Shown one piece after another: positions 45,517 through 56,641 of a stretch of 64,000 nucleotides of DNA (position 1 is the stretch's first letter; each line of letters starts with the position of its first letter). Both the position numbers and the translations under genes were made by a program. Origin of the DNA: Turnera subulata (Eukaryota > Streptophyta > Magnoliopsida > Malpighiales > Passifloraceae). The notes under the pieces were generated by a model that did not search any database, was not told the origin of the DNA, and worked only from the letters and a program-made list of their open reading frames with translations. Location of the stretch: the NCBI GenBank assembly GCA_028386065.3, contig JAKUCV010001047.1, positions 27,027-91,026 on the forward strand, read 5' to 3'.

Positions 45517-46359
45517 CATATAATCATGTTGACAAATTAGTTATTTCATTTCATCAACACTATTTTTTATAATAGCTTGAAAGAATGGTTGTTAAAAAAA
45601 AAAATAGCATGAAATTATAGCTTATGATAGCAGTGAACTACCAAGCCCATTGCACTAGTTAGTTATTCGGTTATCAATTTCATGGTGGTGTCAACTAATA
45701 TCTCAATTTATTTTATTTACCCAACCCAAATAGTTTCAAAACAAAAGAAAACAAGACAAGAGAAAAGAGGAAGGTCGTATCAAGAGAGCTTGGAGCAAGC
45801 GATGATGATGCCATCAACCGGAAAGGTAGATGATAAAGATGGTGGAGTAGAGTCAAGATACAATAGAGAAGAGAAGGAGATTGAAATCATGGGGTTTCTG
45901 AGTGAAGTGAGGGCTATAGATTTCAGTTTTGTTTATCTTTGGCGATTTTGTTGCCCTTTCTTAATAAGAAATGACGTCGTATTAAGTTATTTCTGGTAAA
46001 AAAAATGAATATTGAGCAGTTGACGACCGGTATAAACGTGCCTAGTTTAGATGGTTCTACCAAAACCATCAAAACCGGCCAGTTCCCAGCGGTCAAATAT
46101 TCAGATGGTTTTTAGCAGATACCGGAGCGGTGCCTTACCGGTAGGCCGGTTGAATCTGGTTAACCGGCTGGTCTGGTTTTAATAATATTGGTTAAGTTTG
46201 TTTTTTTTGGTACATCAAATTTACATAAATAACCCCCAACCCCAACCTCTCCAAATCCCACTCAATTCTGTTCACTGGGATCGAAGCCATGACCCCTTGG
46301 AACCCAATCCAAAGGAGACGCCACAGGACTACAAGTAGTGTTGGCAACATTGGTTAATA
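45517..46359. other. possible terminal region of hAT3
   Basis: No gene is visible. The stretch 46020-46195 is dense in ACCGG/CCGGT motifs in both directions, as seen in hAT subterminal regions, and lies upstream of the hAT3 BED exon with only the Tat-like insertion between. At 46255-46330 a segment CACTGGGATCGAAGCCATGA resembles the reverse of a tRNA-like box B (minus GCTTCGATCCC), but no box A was found. Confidence 0.35.
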
Positions 46360-47226
46360 GAGAAATGCTAGCAACACACTCTCTAGCACTCACTTTTCAA
46401 CACATCCCCTCTGGTTTATCCAGGTAGCACACACCTTCTAATAATTTACCTGTTAATCGGTCACCCTACTAACATAAAATATTGTCCTTAGATTTTTTAA
46501 TAAGTTTTATATTTTTATATTTTTTTTTTTATTTTAGGAACTCAAAAGAAACTGTCTCTAATCAAAACTCTAACAGAAAATAGAGAAGAAGATATAAATA
46601 GTTGAAGTAAAATAAAAATCTTATAAAGAGGAATAGATTGATCGCTAGATTAAAACAAAATCCCTAAATACCAGGATTGCATCCAGAGATTACAACTAGA
46701 GTTGATTGCATCCACAGGTAATAGCTAGAGTTGGAGCCCAAAGTAAATCAAAAATATGACAATTTTATCTTATTAATGTAAATAATCTGATTAATTGTTA
46801 TTTCCATGTCTTTATTCAAGTAATTATGAGGACAAAAAAATAAATCATGAATCTTGCCAAGTCCACTGTTTTATTTTTTATTTTATAGAAAAGATTGATG
46901 CTAAGCCCGCACAAGAATGACACCTACTTTTTATTCTCTTAGTTAAAGAAGAAGAAAAGAAAGTTAATTAAGAATAATGGGCAAAACCTTGGTTAAGTTA
47001 GTTTAAGAACTTAATTTTTTTAGAGATAAACAAAGGGATAAAAAAAAGAATAAAAAAATTAAGCAACAATATTTTAATATATTTATCAATTACTCATTTT
47101 ATTGTTAGCATTATATATATGAGGACAAGTAAAAGGTAAAAATATTAAGGGGTGTGTGCTACGCAGATAAACAAGAATGGTTGTGTTTAAAAGTGAGTGT
47201 TAGTAAGTGTGTTGCTAGCATTCCTC
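46360..47226. mobile_element. MITE-like element with about 75-bp inverted repeats, copy 1
   Basis: The left end GAGAAATGCTAGCAACACAC and the right end (reverse complement GAGGAATGCTAGCAACACAC) match, and the similarity goes on through CACTCACTTTT and GTAGCACACACC. Flanking TTGGTTAAT and TTGATTAAA may be a decayed 9-bp TSD, suggesting the Mutator type. AT-rich inside, no coding. Confidence 0.8.
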
Positions 47227-47241
47227 TTGATTAAAGATACA

Positions 47242-47819
47242 GAGAATGCTAGCAACATAGGTTTGAACACACTCTTTCAACACACCTCTATTACATGAAG
47301 CTATGTGATGCACTCTTTTCAAAATATTATTAGTTACCTATTATTTGAGTTTGCTTAAAATATTTTTTTATTTAAATTTTTCTTATAAATTTTTATTTAT
47401 TTTTTTAATAAATTTTTATATAGTTTTACCTAAATGATAAGACTAATACACTTGCTTGAGTGGAAAATTTTATATCCAAAGAGTAAATTTTTAAAATTTT
47501 TAAGCTCCTTTGTAATAAATCATCTTTCACTTTATTCTTTAAGTTTATCCAACTTATTTATCCCCATATCTATATTTATTTTAGATAATCTTGAAATATA
47601 CGAAGGAAATAAACAATTACTTTTCAAATATAATTTAGCTTTTTTAAAACTTATGCCATTGCTCAAAAATATGAAGAAAATTATTTAATAAAATAAAAAG
47701 ATATGATTAACTTGTATAGCAGGTGAACAAGTTAAAGTCATAAAGATATGAGTCACGTGGCTTTATAAGATAAAATGTGTTGAAATAGTATGTTAAAACT
47801 TGTGTTGCTAGAATTCTTC
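47242..47819. mobile_element. MITE-like element, copy 2, same terminal repeat
   Basis: The left end GAGAATGCTAGCAACATAGG pairs with the right end (reverse complement AAGAATTCTAGCAACACAAG), continuing through TTTCAACACA. It sits 15 bases from copy 1. Flanking 9-mers (AAAGATACA, AAAAATATT) agree only partly. No coding. Confidence 0.7.
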
Positions 47820-48290
47820 TAAAAATATTTTTGCGGAATGATTTTTTTAAAAAAACTTTCTCTCAGTTATTTTATTAAAACAAAAAAAATCCCCCACTTA
47901 GTTAATATTTGTCATAAAATGGATATGATATGAATATCATATGAACCGTATATGTTATTAGATATGCATTAAATGTTAATACTATTTACTCTTGAACAGT
48001 TGGGTCTTTCTGTGCTAAAAAAGGAACATGACAATTGAAGAAGAAAAACATGTTGGAATGATAAATGAAATAAAGAGACCCTCTCATTCTTCATTATCTC
48101 TTATACGCTTTTACTATTGTGATTATCAAATTCCTTGTTATGGAGGTACCTTTCTATATTTAATTTATAATATTTTATCAGCACGAAGCTTTAATTCATC
48201 ATCGACTCACATGTAAATTTTTACATCCTTAGGATTTGTTTACTAAACTCGTCAATTCACAATATAACACCCTACGTAGAGTTAACGTGA
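47820..48290. other. AT-rich stretch, nothing recognised
   Basis: Low-complexity AT-rich DNA with a short open stretch (48028-48216) that has no motif and poor composition. I see no element boundary. Confidence 0.5.
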
Positions 48291-48350
48291 CGGTCCCGTT
48301 AGCCGGTTAGCAGGCGAGGTCAAGGGGCAGCGCCCTTGCCGAGTGTGTCA
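48291..48350. repeat. 60-bp segment shared with the Copia3 leader
   Basis: CCGTTAGCCGGTTAGCAGGC followed by GTCAAGGGGCAGCGCCC matches 52131-52190, where it lies just downstream of the leader palindromes. Its flanks do not match, so it is a short dispersed fragment. Confidence 0.75.
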
Positions 48351-48419
48351 TTTTTTCTAGACATACTCTTTTTTGGGTTTTTGGATTTATCGAACAAAAA
48401 GCACTCTATTTACACATAC

Positions 48420-48806
48420 TCGAATCCAAAACAATAAGCACACAAATGCACGTACCACTTATTGATTCATCATGCATGAGATGGACAGGGTATGCAGCTG
48501 GTTGGGGGCTAAAAGACTACTGCTAAGGGATAGTTTGGCCTACTCATATGTGATGTAGGACGCCATGTGAGGTCTTAGGCCTATTAACCCCTGTAATTTC
48601 TAAGCAGCAGGAAACGGGTTCACTCAAGCCACTAACCCCGTAGGACGGTATGTAGCGGACTCGGATCTTCTAGCCCTCTTATGGTAAAGGCTTCACACAT
48701 ATCACCATGAATGCAAGGCACCCACACGGAACATAAAAGGAACACAATAAATTCAAAAATTGCATAAAAATTTTGAAACTCTCGATATCCCTAATGGAGT
48801 TGGCAG
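48420..48806 (-). repeat. leader fragment of a second Tat-like element
   Basis: Diverged copy of 43490-43901. On the minus strand the end next to 48808 reads GCTGCCAACTCCATTAGGG, a decayed form of the Arg primer site at 43883-43901. Confidence 0.75.
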
Positions 48807-48807
48807 C

Positions 48808-49176
48808 TGTAAGGACCCGAGCCAAATTGTCACGGACACAGGATAGCGCAGCGGAAGAACACCCAAAGTCCGTGCTGCTCTAGGTTCGAAACCAAACCTA
48901 GATCAGCGTAAGCAAACAAAATAGTAAAAACACAGGAATTGGGAGAAATCTCGGTAGTATTATTGCTCAAAAAAATACAACACACACAGCCCAACACCTC
49001 CCCACTTATGTTATTTATAATAAAACATGAGTGCTCTCCAAGTAATCCTAAGAAAACCCACTTTTACTCGGTTTCTTTTCCCCCACCCCTATTCTTTATG
49101 GAGAAGGATTAGTCAAGTCCAAGCCCACAATGACACAATCCCGTTACATAATTAAGTGACTAATCTAACTACATAA
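48808..49176 (-). repeat. truncated LTR of the second Tat-like element
   Basis: By position this is an LTR: on the minus strand it ends CGGGTCCTTACA directly before the decayed primer site. Its sequence does not match the TGTGAATACC LTR family. Its other end is cut by the SIRE-type LTR fragment at 49177. Confidence 0.6.
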
Positions 49177-49368
49177 TGTTGACCAAAGATAGGGTTAATC
49201 ACCTCCTAATGTTGAACTGTGATTAACCGTGATTATGATATGGTTTTGATGATTAACAAATTACATCTGTATTGCTAGCTTTGCTTGTATTTTCACTTGC
49301 AGGAAAAATATGGTTTCTGCCGATACCATATCTTGGACACACGACAGGTTTTTTATCGGTACCATATC
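49177..49368 (+). repeat. LTR start fragment of the Copia4 family
   Basis: It starts TGTTGACC and matches the first ~200 bases of the LTR at 58961 (GGGTTAATCACCTC, CCATATCTTGGACACACGAC). It ends abruptly at TATCTA, fused to the middle of the Copia3 integrase. Confidence 0.85.
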
Positions 49369-50757
49369 TAGAAAAATAGTAGAACGAGCAACAAACACTT
49401 TGTGCTCTGTGGGATTATAAAAATAATATTCTTTAGTTTCCTTAGGATAACCAACAAAGAGGCATTTGTCCGATTTAGGGCCGAGTTTATCTGATGCTTC
49501 TCGTCTCACGAAAGCCTCACAACCCCAAATCCTCTTAAAAGACAAATTGGGACGCTTTCCAGTCCATATCTCATATGGTGTCTTTTCAACCGATTTAGAT
49601 GGAGCACTCAATAATGCATGTCCCCAAAATGAAAAAGGAAGGTTAGCTTGACTCATCATAAAACGAACCATGTCAAACAAAGTTCTATTCCTCCTTTCGG
49701 ATACACCATTCCATTGAGGTGTTCCTGGTGGAGTAAGTTGTGATACTATACCACATTCCTTTAGATGATCAAGAAAATTTCGGTCTAAGTATTCACCTCC
49801 TCGATCAGATCGAAGCATTTTAATACTCTTGCCGAGTTGATTATGTACTTCATTCTTGAATTCCTTAAACTTTTCAAAGGACTCTGACTTGTTTCATTAG
49901 ATACACATAGCCATATCTACTGTAATCATCAGTAAATGTAATGAAGTATTGAAATCCACCTCTAGCCTGTGTTGACATAGGTCCGCATACATCAGAATGT
50001 ATAAGACCTAACAAGTCCGAAGCTCTTTCACCTTTACCAGCAAAAGGAGCCTTCATCATTTTGCCTAATAAACATGACTCACATGTCTCATATGATTCAA
50101 AATCAAATGAGTCTAAAAATCCATCTTTATGGAGTTTAGAAATACAAGTCTCGTTTATATGGCCCAATCGACAATGCCAGAGATAGGTTTCATTAGAATC
50201 ATTTAATCTAACATTCTTCGTATTAATGTTATAGATTGGTGTTTCTAGATTTAGAACGTACAAACCATTGCTCAAATATGCACCACCATAATAAATATCA
50301 TTGAAATAAATAGAACAACAGTTTTTCTTTATTACAAAAGAAAGACCTTTCTTGTCCAGACAAATCAAATTCCTGCTTATGGTAGGTACATATAACAATT
50401 GTCAAGTTCTAAAACCAAACCATTCAGTAGGGATAGATACTAAGTTCCTACGACTAATGCAGCAACTCTTGCTCCATTTCCAACGCGTAGGTCTATCTCA
50501 CCCTTTGTTAATCTTCTACTCTTTCTCAGATCCTGCACATTTACACAAATATGAGAACCACATCCGGTATCTAATACCCATGATGCAAAGATAGAGATAT
50601 TAGCTTCTATAACAAAAATACCTGAAGCGAAAGTCTTACATCTCTTCTGTTTCTTCACCTCTTCAAGGTAAATAGGGCAGTTACGCTTCCAATGGCCAGG
50701 TTTCTTGCAATGGAAACATTGTCCTTCCTTTGCAACACCACCTTTGGGTTTCAGCAC
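49369..50757 (-). pseudogene. Copia3 gag zinc knuckle, protease and integrase (broken)
   Basis: The minus strand encodes a good CCHC knuckle, CFHCKKPGHWKRNC. Protease reads SWVLDTGCGSHIC (DTG active site). Near 50440 the frame changes. Integrase: LWHCRLGHIN, CESCLLGK, then DDYSRYGYVYLMK. Near 49890 the frame changes again, and the catalytic core continues with RSDRGGEYLDRNFLDH and GVSERRNR, so all three catalytic acidic residues are kept. After FLVGYPKET-like sequence it runs to FL and is fused to an LTR fragment, giving a meaningless tail. Confidence 0.9.
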
Positions 50758-51462
50758 TTAAGAAGAAGATGAACCAAACTTTTTGGCAGATTTCTTCTTC
50801 TTGCTTTTTCCCTTTCCTTTGCTATTTCCAACCATCAATATACTGTTGGATTTGTTTGCCTTCATCTGTTGCTCAACTGTTCCAAACATGTTAAGAAACT
50901 CAGACAAGTATTTGTCAAGATGATTCATATTGAAATTCATGACAAATTGGCTGTAACTATCCGACAACGATTACAGGACTAGATCAACAGCCAACTCTCT
51001 TTGCAAAGGAAAACCCAGCCCCTCAAGGCTCTCAATATATCTAATCTTTTTGAGCATATGAGGCCTGACTGGTGATGACTCAGCCATCTTGCATTGGAAC
51101 AATGCCTTAGAGGTCTCATACCTCTCATGCCTTGCTTGCTCCTCAAAGAGCATTTTCAGGTGTTTGATCATATCGAAAGCACCAAAGTTCTCATGTTGCT
51201 TCTGAAGCTCAGAGTCCATGTTAACAAGCATAAGGCAAGCGACATCCAATGCCTCATCGACAAGCATCTTGTAAGCATCTCTTTCTGTCCTAGGAGCATT
51301 AGGTGTCGGTTCAATAGGAACAGGCCCTTCAAGGGCATACAATTTCTTTTCTTGTTTGAGGACTATCCTCAAATTGCGATGCCACTTAAGGAAGTTATTC
51401 CCATTAAGTTTTTCCGTCTCAAGGACAGATCGCAGTGATAGTGTACTTGTGTTTTGTGCCAT
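50758..51462 (-). pseudogene. Copia3 gag
   Basis: Start MAQNTSTLSLRSVLETEKLN at 51462. The copia gag core KLNGNNFLKWHRNLRIVLKQ is followed by the ALEGPVP and LDVACLMLVNMD blocks. In-frame stops lie at 50971-50973 and 50758-50760, and the frame then runs on into the zinc knuckle. C-terminal part rich in Lys and Ser (KGKGKSKKKKSAKK). Only stops, no shift, in this part. Confidence 0.9.
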
Positions 51463-52217
51463 TTTTTACTCTACAACAATGATCAACTCACACAAATCAG
51501 AGTCATGCATACATAAAATCATTTAACAAGGACATCTATTAAATGATGCTCCTACTATGAATCAAGATAATGATAAGTAGGCCAAGATCCATATTTCACT
51601 ACAAGATAAGTCAGCTTTGGCTGATCGCTTACATCATAGTTATTTAGGTTGACAACTCCTGTCAATTACATCTCATGTAACTCTTGGATAGTTGAGTGAA
51701 CAATACTTGTTCTTTTCTATCTCAGAGACTTAGCTCAACTCTTTGCCTCTAAGTCCTCAATCCTATTGAGATGACCTAGTTAAGTTCAACCCATAATAAG
51801 CAGTTTGGATATTACAATTATCCCATCGCACCTTGCAAGGATAAACATTGGCGCCTTGCTTTGGCAAAACCTACCAAGTGCTGATCTAAGCAATGATGAG
51901 TGCTTATCAATGGAAGGCAACACAAGAGGAACTTAATATTTAGCATCTTGCTAGGATAAACATTGGCACTTTGCTTTGGCAAACCTACCAAGTGTTGGTC
52001 TAAGCATAGATGAGTGCTTGTCACCGAATTATTTCCATACAGAACATTTATGCATGTGATTAACATATTATATATCGCATATATAATAACTATGCATCAT
52101 ATGCAATATGAGCCGCTACGCAGAGGTAGCACGGCAATCCCGCTAGCCGGTTAGTAGGCAGGGTCAAGGGGCAGCCCCCCTGCGGGGTGTGGGGCGGAGC
52201 CCCAGTGAAAAATATAA
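51463..52217 (-). other. Copia3 leader, gag-proximal part
   Basis: Untranslated sequence upstream of gag. Two diverged repeats of about 115 bases with CAAAACCTACCAAGTG/CAAACCTACCAAGTG cores lie at 51835-51915 and 51950-52030. The 60-bp segment 52131-52190 recurs at 48291-48350. Confidence 0.6.
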
Positions 52218-52704
52218 GCATCGATATTTTGACTAAGCGGCCGACAATCGGCAAAACAAGAGCATCGATGTTTGACTCAGAACATCGATGTTTTAAAAAT
52301 CTGGAACTCCAAACTATTTGACAAAATTTCAGAACATCGATGTTTAGCCCTAGAACATCGATGTTTGAGACTTCTGGAACTTCAAGTAAGTTGGCAGATT
52401 CTCAGAACATCGATGATTGGTCACGAACATCGATGTTTGGAGTTTCAGAATTCCAGAACACTGATGTTGACACTGAAGTTTCTGGATTCCTGAACATTGA
52501 TGTTTAACCCTTAAGCATCGATGTTTACAGTTTCTGGAACTCCAAACAATTGGCCGAATGTTTAGATCATCGATGTTTACATCTTAAACATCAATATTTT
52601 GACCTTGAACATCGATGTTTGAACTTAAACATCGATGTTTGAACCCCTCGGCGGATTATCGACCAAAGAGAACATCGATGTTTACATCTTAAACATCGAC
52701 GTTT
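52218..52704. repeat. array of about 16 copies of the palindrome AACATCGATGTT
   Basis: Copies (perfect or with one or two changes) begin near 52218, 52262, 52281, 52333, 52354, 52406, 52426, 52456, 52493, 52515, 52567, 52588, 52608, 52628, 52671 and 52692. Spacing ranges from 19 to 52 bases. Segments between include TCTGGAACTCCAAA-type units that themselves recur (about 52300, 52374, 52534). It lies in the leader of Copia3, so it would be in its RNA. Confidence 0.92.
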
Positions 52705-52996
52705 TGGTATCATATACCATTCAATCAACCTTGTCGAACTCATTCGACTTCCTCCCGAAAATACACTTTGATTGATATCATATACCAATCAAGAACTTGT
52801 TGTCAAACACCTTTGACGGATCCGACATCAACATATCACATATATGAGAATCATATTGATTTAGTTTAAACATACTATCAATATAAGCATAATAAACTAT
52901 GATCAAATTATGTTGCTTATACTATCATGATCAAGCCATATCACATATAGCATATCATACATATAAACAACTAATTCAGTTTAGTGTTTCACAAGA

Positions 52997-53009
52997 GGCT
53001 CCGCTACCA
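52997..53009 (-). other. primer-binding site of Copia3
   Basis: TGGTAGCGGAGCC on the minus strand, one base after the LTR end TTACTTACA. It resembles the initiator-Met tRNA complement with two changes, the same variant form as in the Tekay element and Copia4. Confidence 0.85.
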
Positions 53010-53010
53010 C

Positions 53011-54569
53011 TGTAAGTAACCGGGTATGCAAACAAAGAAACAATATGCGCAAGAACCAGAACTAATGGAGGATCCATGTGAAACGGGGTAAACCGAATAA
53101 CAAAAATTTCGTACCTGGTTTGGTTGAGATCTTTCACTCAACTGATTATACGAATCAGCAAGAACCGGACAGAAATCCGACTCCTCTACGGTATCCACAC
53201 GAACCGTTGATGATTGCTAGCAACCGTCTCACGATCACTAACTCGAGCACTCTCGAACCGCAGTGCTAGCTGCAGAATTTTCGAGAGCAAGAGAGCCTAG
53301 AGTGTTTTTCTCACAACTCTTGTGATTGTGTTTGTATGTTGAGCTCTCAAATTCTGCTCATCATTCACACTCTTACATATATCACATATATGTTTACATG
53401 TTAGTTAATATAGAAAATGGCCAACCAATCATACATACATCTTATCATGCATAATTATGTTTTCCATTATCTATACTTTAGTCACAATCATCTACATGAT
53501 CATGTCTCCACTAACTCAATTATATATTTCAACATATATATAAAACAACACATCCTTTCATGCCTTTGGGACAATAATTCTGGTTCAATAATTTTGGTAG
53601 CTATTGAACCGAACCAACCCAAACGATCCTGTACAACCATGGTCCAACCATGGTTTAACCACTAGCTCAAATACCTGGTCGAATCACGGTCCAAACATGG
53701 TTTAACCACCAGCTCGAATCAACAGTTCTAAGTGTGTGACCCTGTAGGCACTTGTAATGCTTGGCAATAATTGTAAACTCATTTACAATTATAAACAATG
53801 AGCGGCGTCTAGCAACACATAATTGCTATCCGAACGACAAGATCAGTACTGATTCATTATGCCTCGGAAACATGTCATTATCCTTTCATCACATTATCAA
53901 GATTAAACAGGAGACATGGAATAAGTCAATCTCGTATATGATGAATCTAAGTTTCTTGATCTCTGAGTTAACTGTGTAAAACAGATACTAATGATATCAC
54001 CATATCATATAATCCGAGCATGGCCATGCATTTACAATTCATCTCTATCAAGAGGCCCATCTGATAATATATCCGTTATAAGGGTTGGCGAATCCCATCT
54101 TGATCGTACAGAACCCACTACACATTCTATCATATATCTAATGATTACACGAAGGTCTGCTCAGTTATGAATAGCCAAGAGTAATATCAAAGTATATGAC
54201 TCACATGTTGGGAACCTTGATGATCTCAGGTCTAAGGACAATACATATAAGAACCACTAATGACAATCATATAACGTTCAATGTAGTGTTCTTATATCGG
54301 GTCAGTCCAGACCACAAGTTCTCTAACTTGTACTCGTCTGTAGAATTCATATCTCATATAATTCTCAACATACGCTAGTCTTAATTTATTATTGCAACCC
54401 ATCCATAATAATAATCGACTAGGGACAATTTAAGAATATAAAATATTCTGGGGTTATTAATATGTGCAAGTGTTTATCACATAAACATATTTATTGGAAT
54501 AACCTTAATGTATATACATGACTATATACAATCATCCAATGATTGGCTTTTGGGCATATTACACTAACA
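53011..54569 (-). repeat. 5' LTR of Copia3 (1559 bp)
   Basis: It begins TGTTAGTGTAATATGCCC on the minus strand at 54569 and ends GGTTACTTACA at 53011. It matches 27948-29439 over most of its length with many substitutions. Confidence 0.92.
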
Positions 54570-55856
54570 GTGGCTGACCTAGGGTAGAAGGACTAGTATA
54601 AATAGGTCATTTTTCTTATGATTTCGGTATGCATTATTGAGAATAAAAATTTTCCTTGAGGTTTTCTTTGATTTTGGATTCAATCGATTAAGACATTGAT
54701 TCTCTTAGTTTTTATATTAGGGTTTGAGTTTACTTGTCAAGTAATTCTTGCTTGTAGCAATAATTCTAATCCTGGTGTTTCTAATCTCTTTGTTGCCTAT
54801 TCCTTGCTTTTAAGGAGGTGAAGAATAGATTCACTAAATTCTTTGTGAATTCTTGCTGCTTTGTTGTCTAATCCTTGCTGATTAAGATTGAAGATCGGTA
54901 CAAGCAGATTGAGACGAAGGTGATTCTAGTACTGATTCTAGGGTTGTTGCAGTATCATCTTTTAGTGTTGGTGCCAGGTTTCAATCAATCATATCCTTTT
55001 GTGATTTTGTTTCTGTTGTTGTGTCTAATTCAGTTCGTGGCCTGTTTGTTTCAGTAATCTAGCTTCAATTCCTTGTTTTCCCTGTGTTTTTGTTAGGGTC
55101 GACTTTTATATGAAAAAAAGAAAAAGAATTCAGATTTCTTTCTATTATTATGTTGTCCACAATAATATATTAAAAAAAATAGAAGAAGAGAAAGAAAGCA
55201 AGTCGACTAGTGTTGTTGTTGTGGGCATTGAAAGATTGTCATTTGCTAGGTTGTGATTTTTTTTCTGTAGGGAATTGTTGTGGCCGAAATCTTGGTTGAT
55301 CAATTGAGTTGAACTGAATGAAAATTGGTTGACTGAAATCTAGGAGGAGTTGGTTATTTGTTGGTTGAAATCGACTTCTGCAGGGAGTTTGTAGTGGTGA
55401 TTTTGGTGTGATTTGCTATACAAAATTTTCTGCCAAGCTTCTATTTTCTTTGTTTGATTTCGGTTTAAGCTATTTGATTGTGTTGAGTGATTGTTGTTTC
55501 AAAATTGCTCAATTTGCCAATAATTTCTCACAGGCAATTCTTGTTCTTGTGTGTGATCATTCTCTTTTCTTGGAGTCAATTTTGACTCTAGAATTATTAT
55601 CCTATCTTTCTTTCTATAGGTTTTCTTTGTTTCCTTTGAATTAATTATTCCAGGTTTGGTTGCTTGATTTTGTTTATTTGAACCTGACATATAAAACTGT
55701 AGCAGAATCAAGAGTGGTAAGAGGCTGAGGGTTGCAATAACTGCCACGAGTGAACAAACACGAGAGATACACGTGAGGAGCTTATTCTACTAACAAGTTT
55801 CTAGCTAGTTTTCTTGTATATTATCTATAGGTAGCGAGTCTGACCGACATGTTGCT
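54570..55856 (+). other. LTR remainder and leader of the gypsy element
   Basis: A TATA box at 54598 is followed by about 1.2 kb of T-rich, gene-free sequence up to the gag ATG. The left part of the LTR is not visible because Copia3 sits there. A primer site is not certain; TGGTAAGAGGCTGAGG at 55716 is a weak candidate. Confidence 0.55.
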
Positions 55857-56641
55857 ATGGCCAACCTGAAGGAGCTCTTTGACAAACTAGGAGCTCAAAC
55901 TAAGGAAGTTAGTGATGGCTTGAGGTAGACTAATGCCAAAATAAATCGGCAGGAAAGAGAGTTGGGAGCACGAATGTCTTGGGAAGAACGAGCAGTTCAC
56001 GAGCTTTCAGAGAGCATTGCCATGCCAAGGGCTAAAGGAGATTCGCAAGCTGACGCCGCCTGTGCAAGGGTAGAGGAGGAGGCTGAACTGGAGGAACAAT
56101 TTGATGAAGTTGACCAGGGAGCTCCTATTGGTAGAGGGCATGGTGATGGACACCGAGGAGGAAACGTTGCCACATACAGGCCCAGAATTGATCGTCCATT
56201 CTATAACCTGGAGGATGGAGCAGTGCGCCTGGACAATGATGTGAACAGTATCAAAATGAAGCTGCCTACTTTCCATGGAACTAGAGATCCTGAGGTGTAC
56301 TTGGAATGGGTACATGACATGGAAATGACATTTGATTGCCATAGGTATACTGAGGAGAAGAAAGTCAAGCTTGTTGTGGTTGAATTCAAAGAGTATGCTA
56401 GGTCTTACTGGAAGAAACTTGTCTCTAACCGAATAGAATATGGCGAGCTGGAGATAGAGACTTGGGTAGAATTGAAGAAGATTATGAAGAAGAGATTTGA
56501 TCCTAAAACTCACCAAAGGGAACTTCTTCATAGAGTTTAAGCAATGAAACAGGAAATCAAAAGTGTAGAAGAGTATTGGAGAGCACTTATGATGGAAATG
56601 AATCAAGCCGGAGTCATGGAAGGAGAAGATGCCACCATGTC
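55857..56641 (+). pseudogene. gypsy gag, first part
   Basis: Start ATG 55857 (MANLKELFDKLGAQ), one TAG at 55926, one TAA at 56538, otherwise open. A charged N-terminus is followed by the gag core: MKLPTFHGTRDPEVYLEWV, MTFDCHRYTEEKKVKLVVVE, FKEYARSYWKKL and MKKRFDPKTHQRELLHRV. The reading continues past the TAA as MKQEIKSVEEYWRALM up to the solo LTR. Both stops sit where Gln would fit (CAG to TAG, CAA to TAA). Confidence 0.87.

Larger units (their letters stand above)
49369..54569 (-). mobile_element. Ty1/copia retrotransposon cut at its 3' side (Copia3)
   Basis: On the minus strand: 5' LTR (54569-53011), primer site, a leader of about 1.5 kb with a palindrome array, gag, protease and integrase up to KVFVARSTIFL. 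The element then stops at 49369. RT, RNase H and the 3' LTR are absent. The LTR and integrase are close relatives of Copia2. Confidence 0.92.

Noticed and set aside
45682..45999. Plus-strand open frame of 105 codons with a charged middle
   Set aside because: No domain, and it lies in what looks like the leader of hAT3; composition follows GA-rich DNA.
46255..46330. tRNA-derived SINE
   Set aside because: Only a box-B-like GCTTCGATCCC on the minus strand was seen. There is no box A, no poly-A tail and no target duplication.
52218..52704. CRISPR-like array
   Set aside because: The repeat is only 12 bp, spacers vary from under 10 to about 40 bases and are themselves partly repeated, and the setting is a plant retrotransposon leader.
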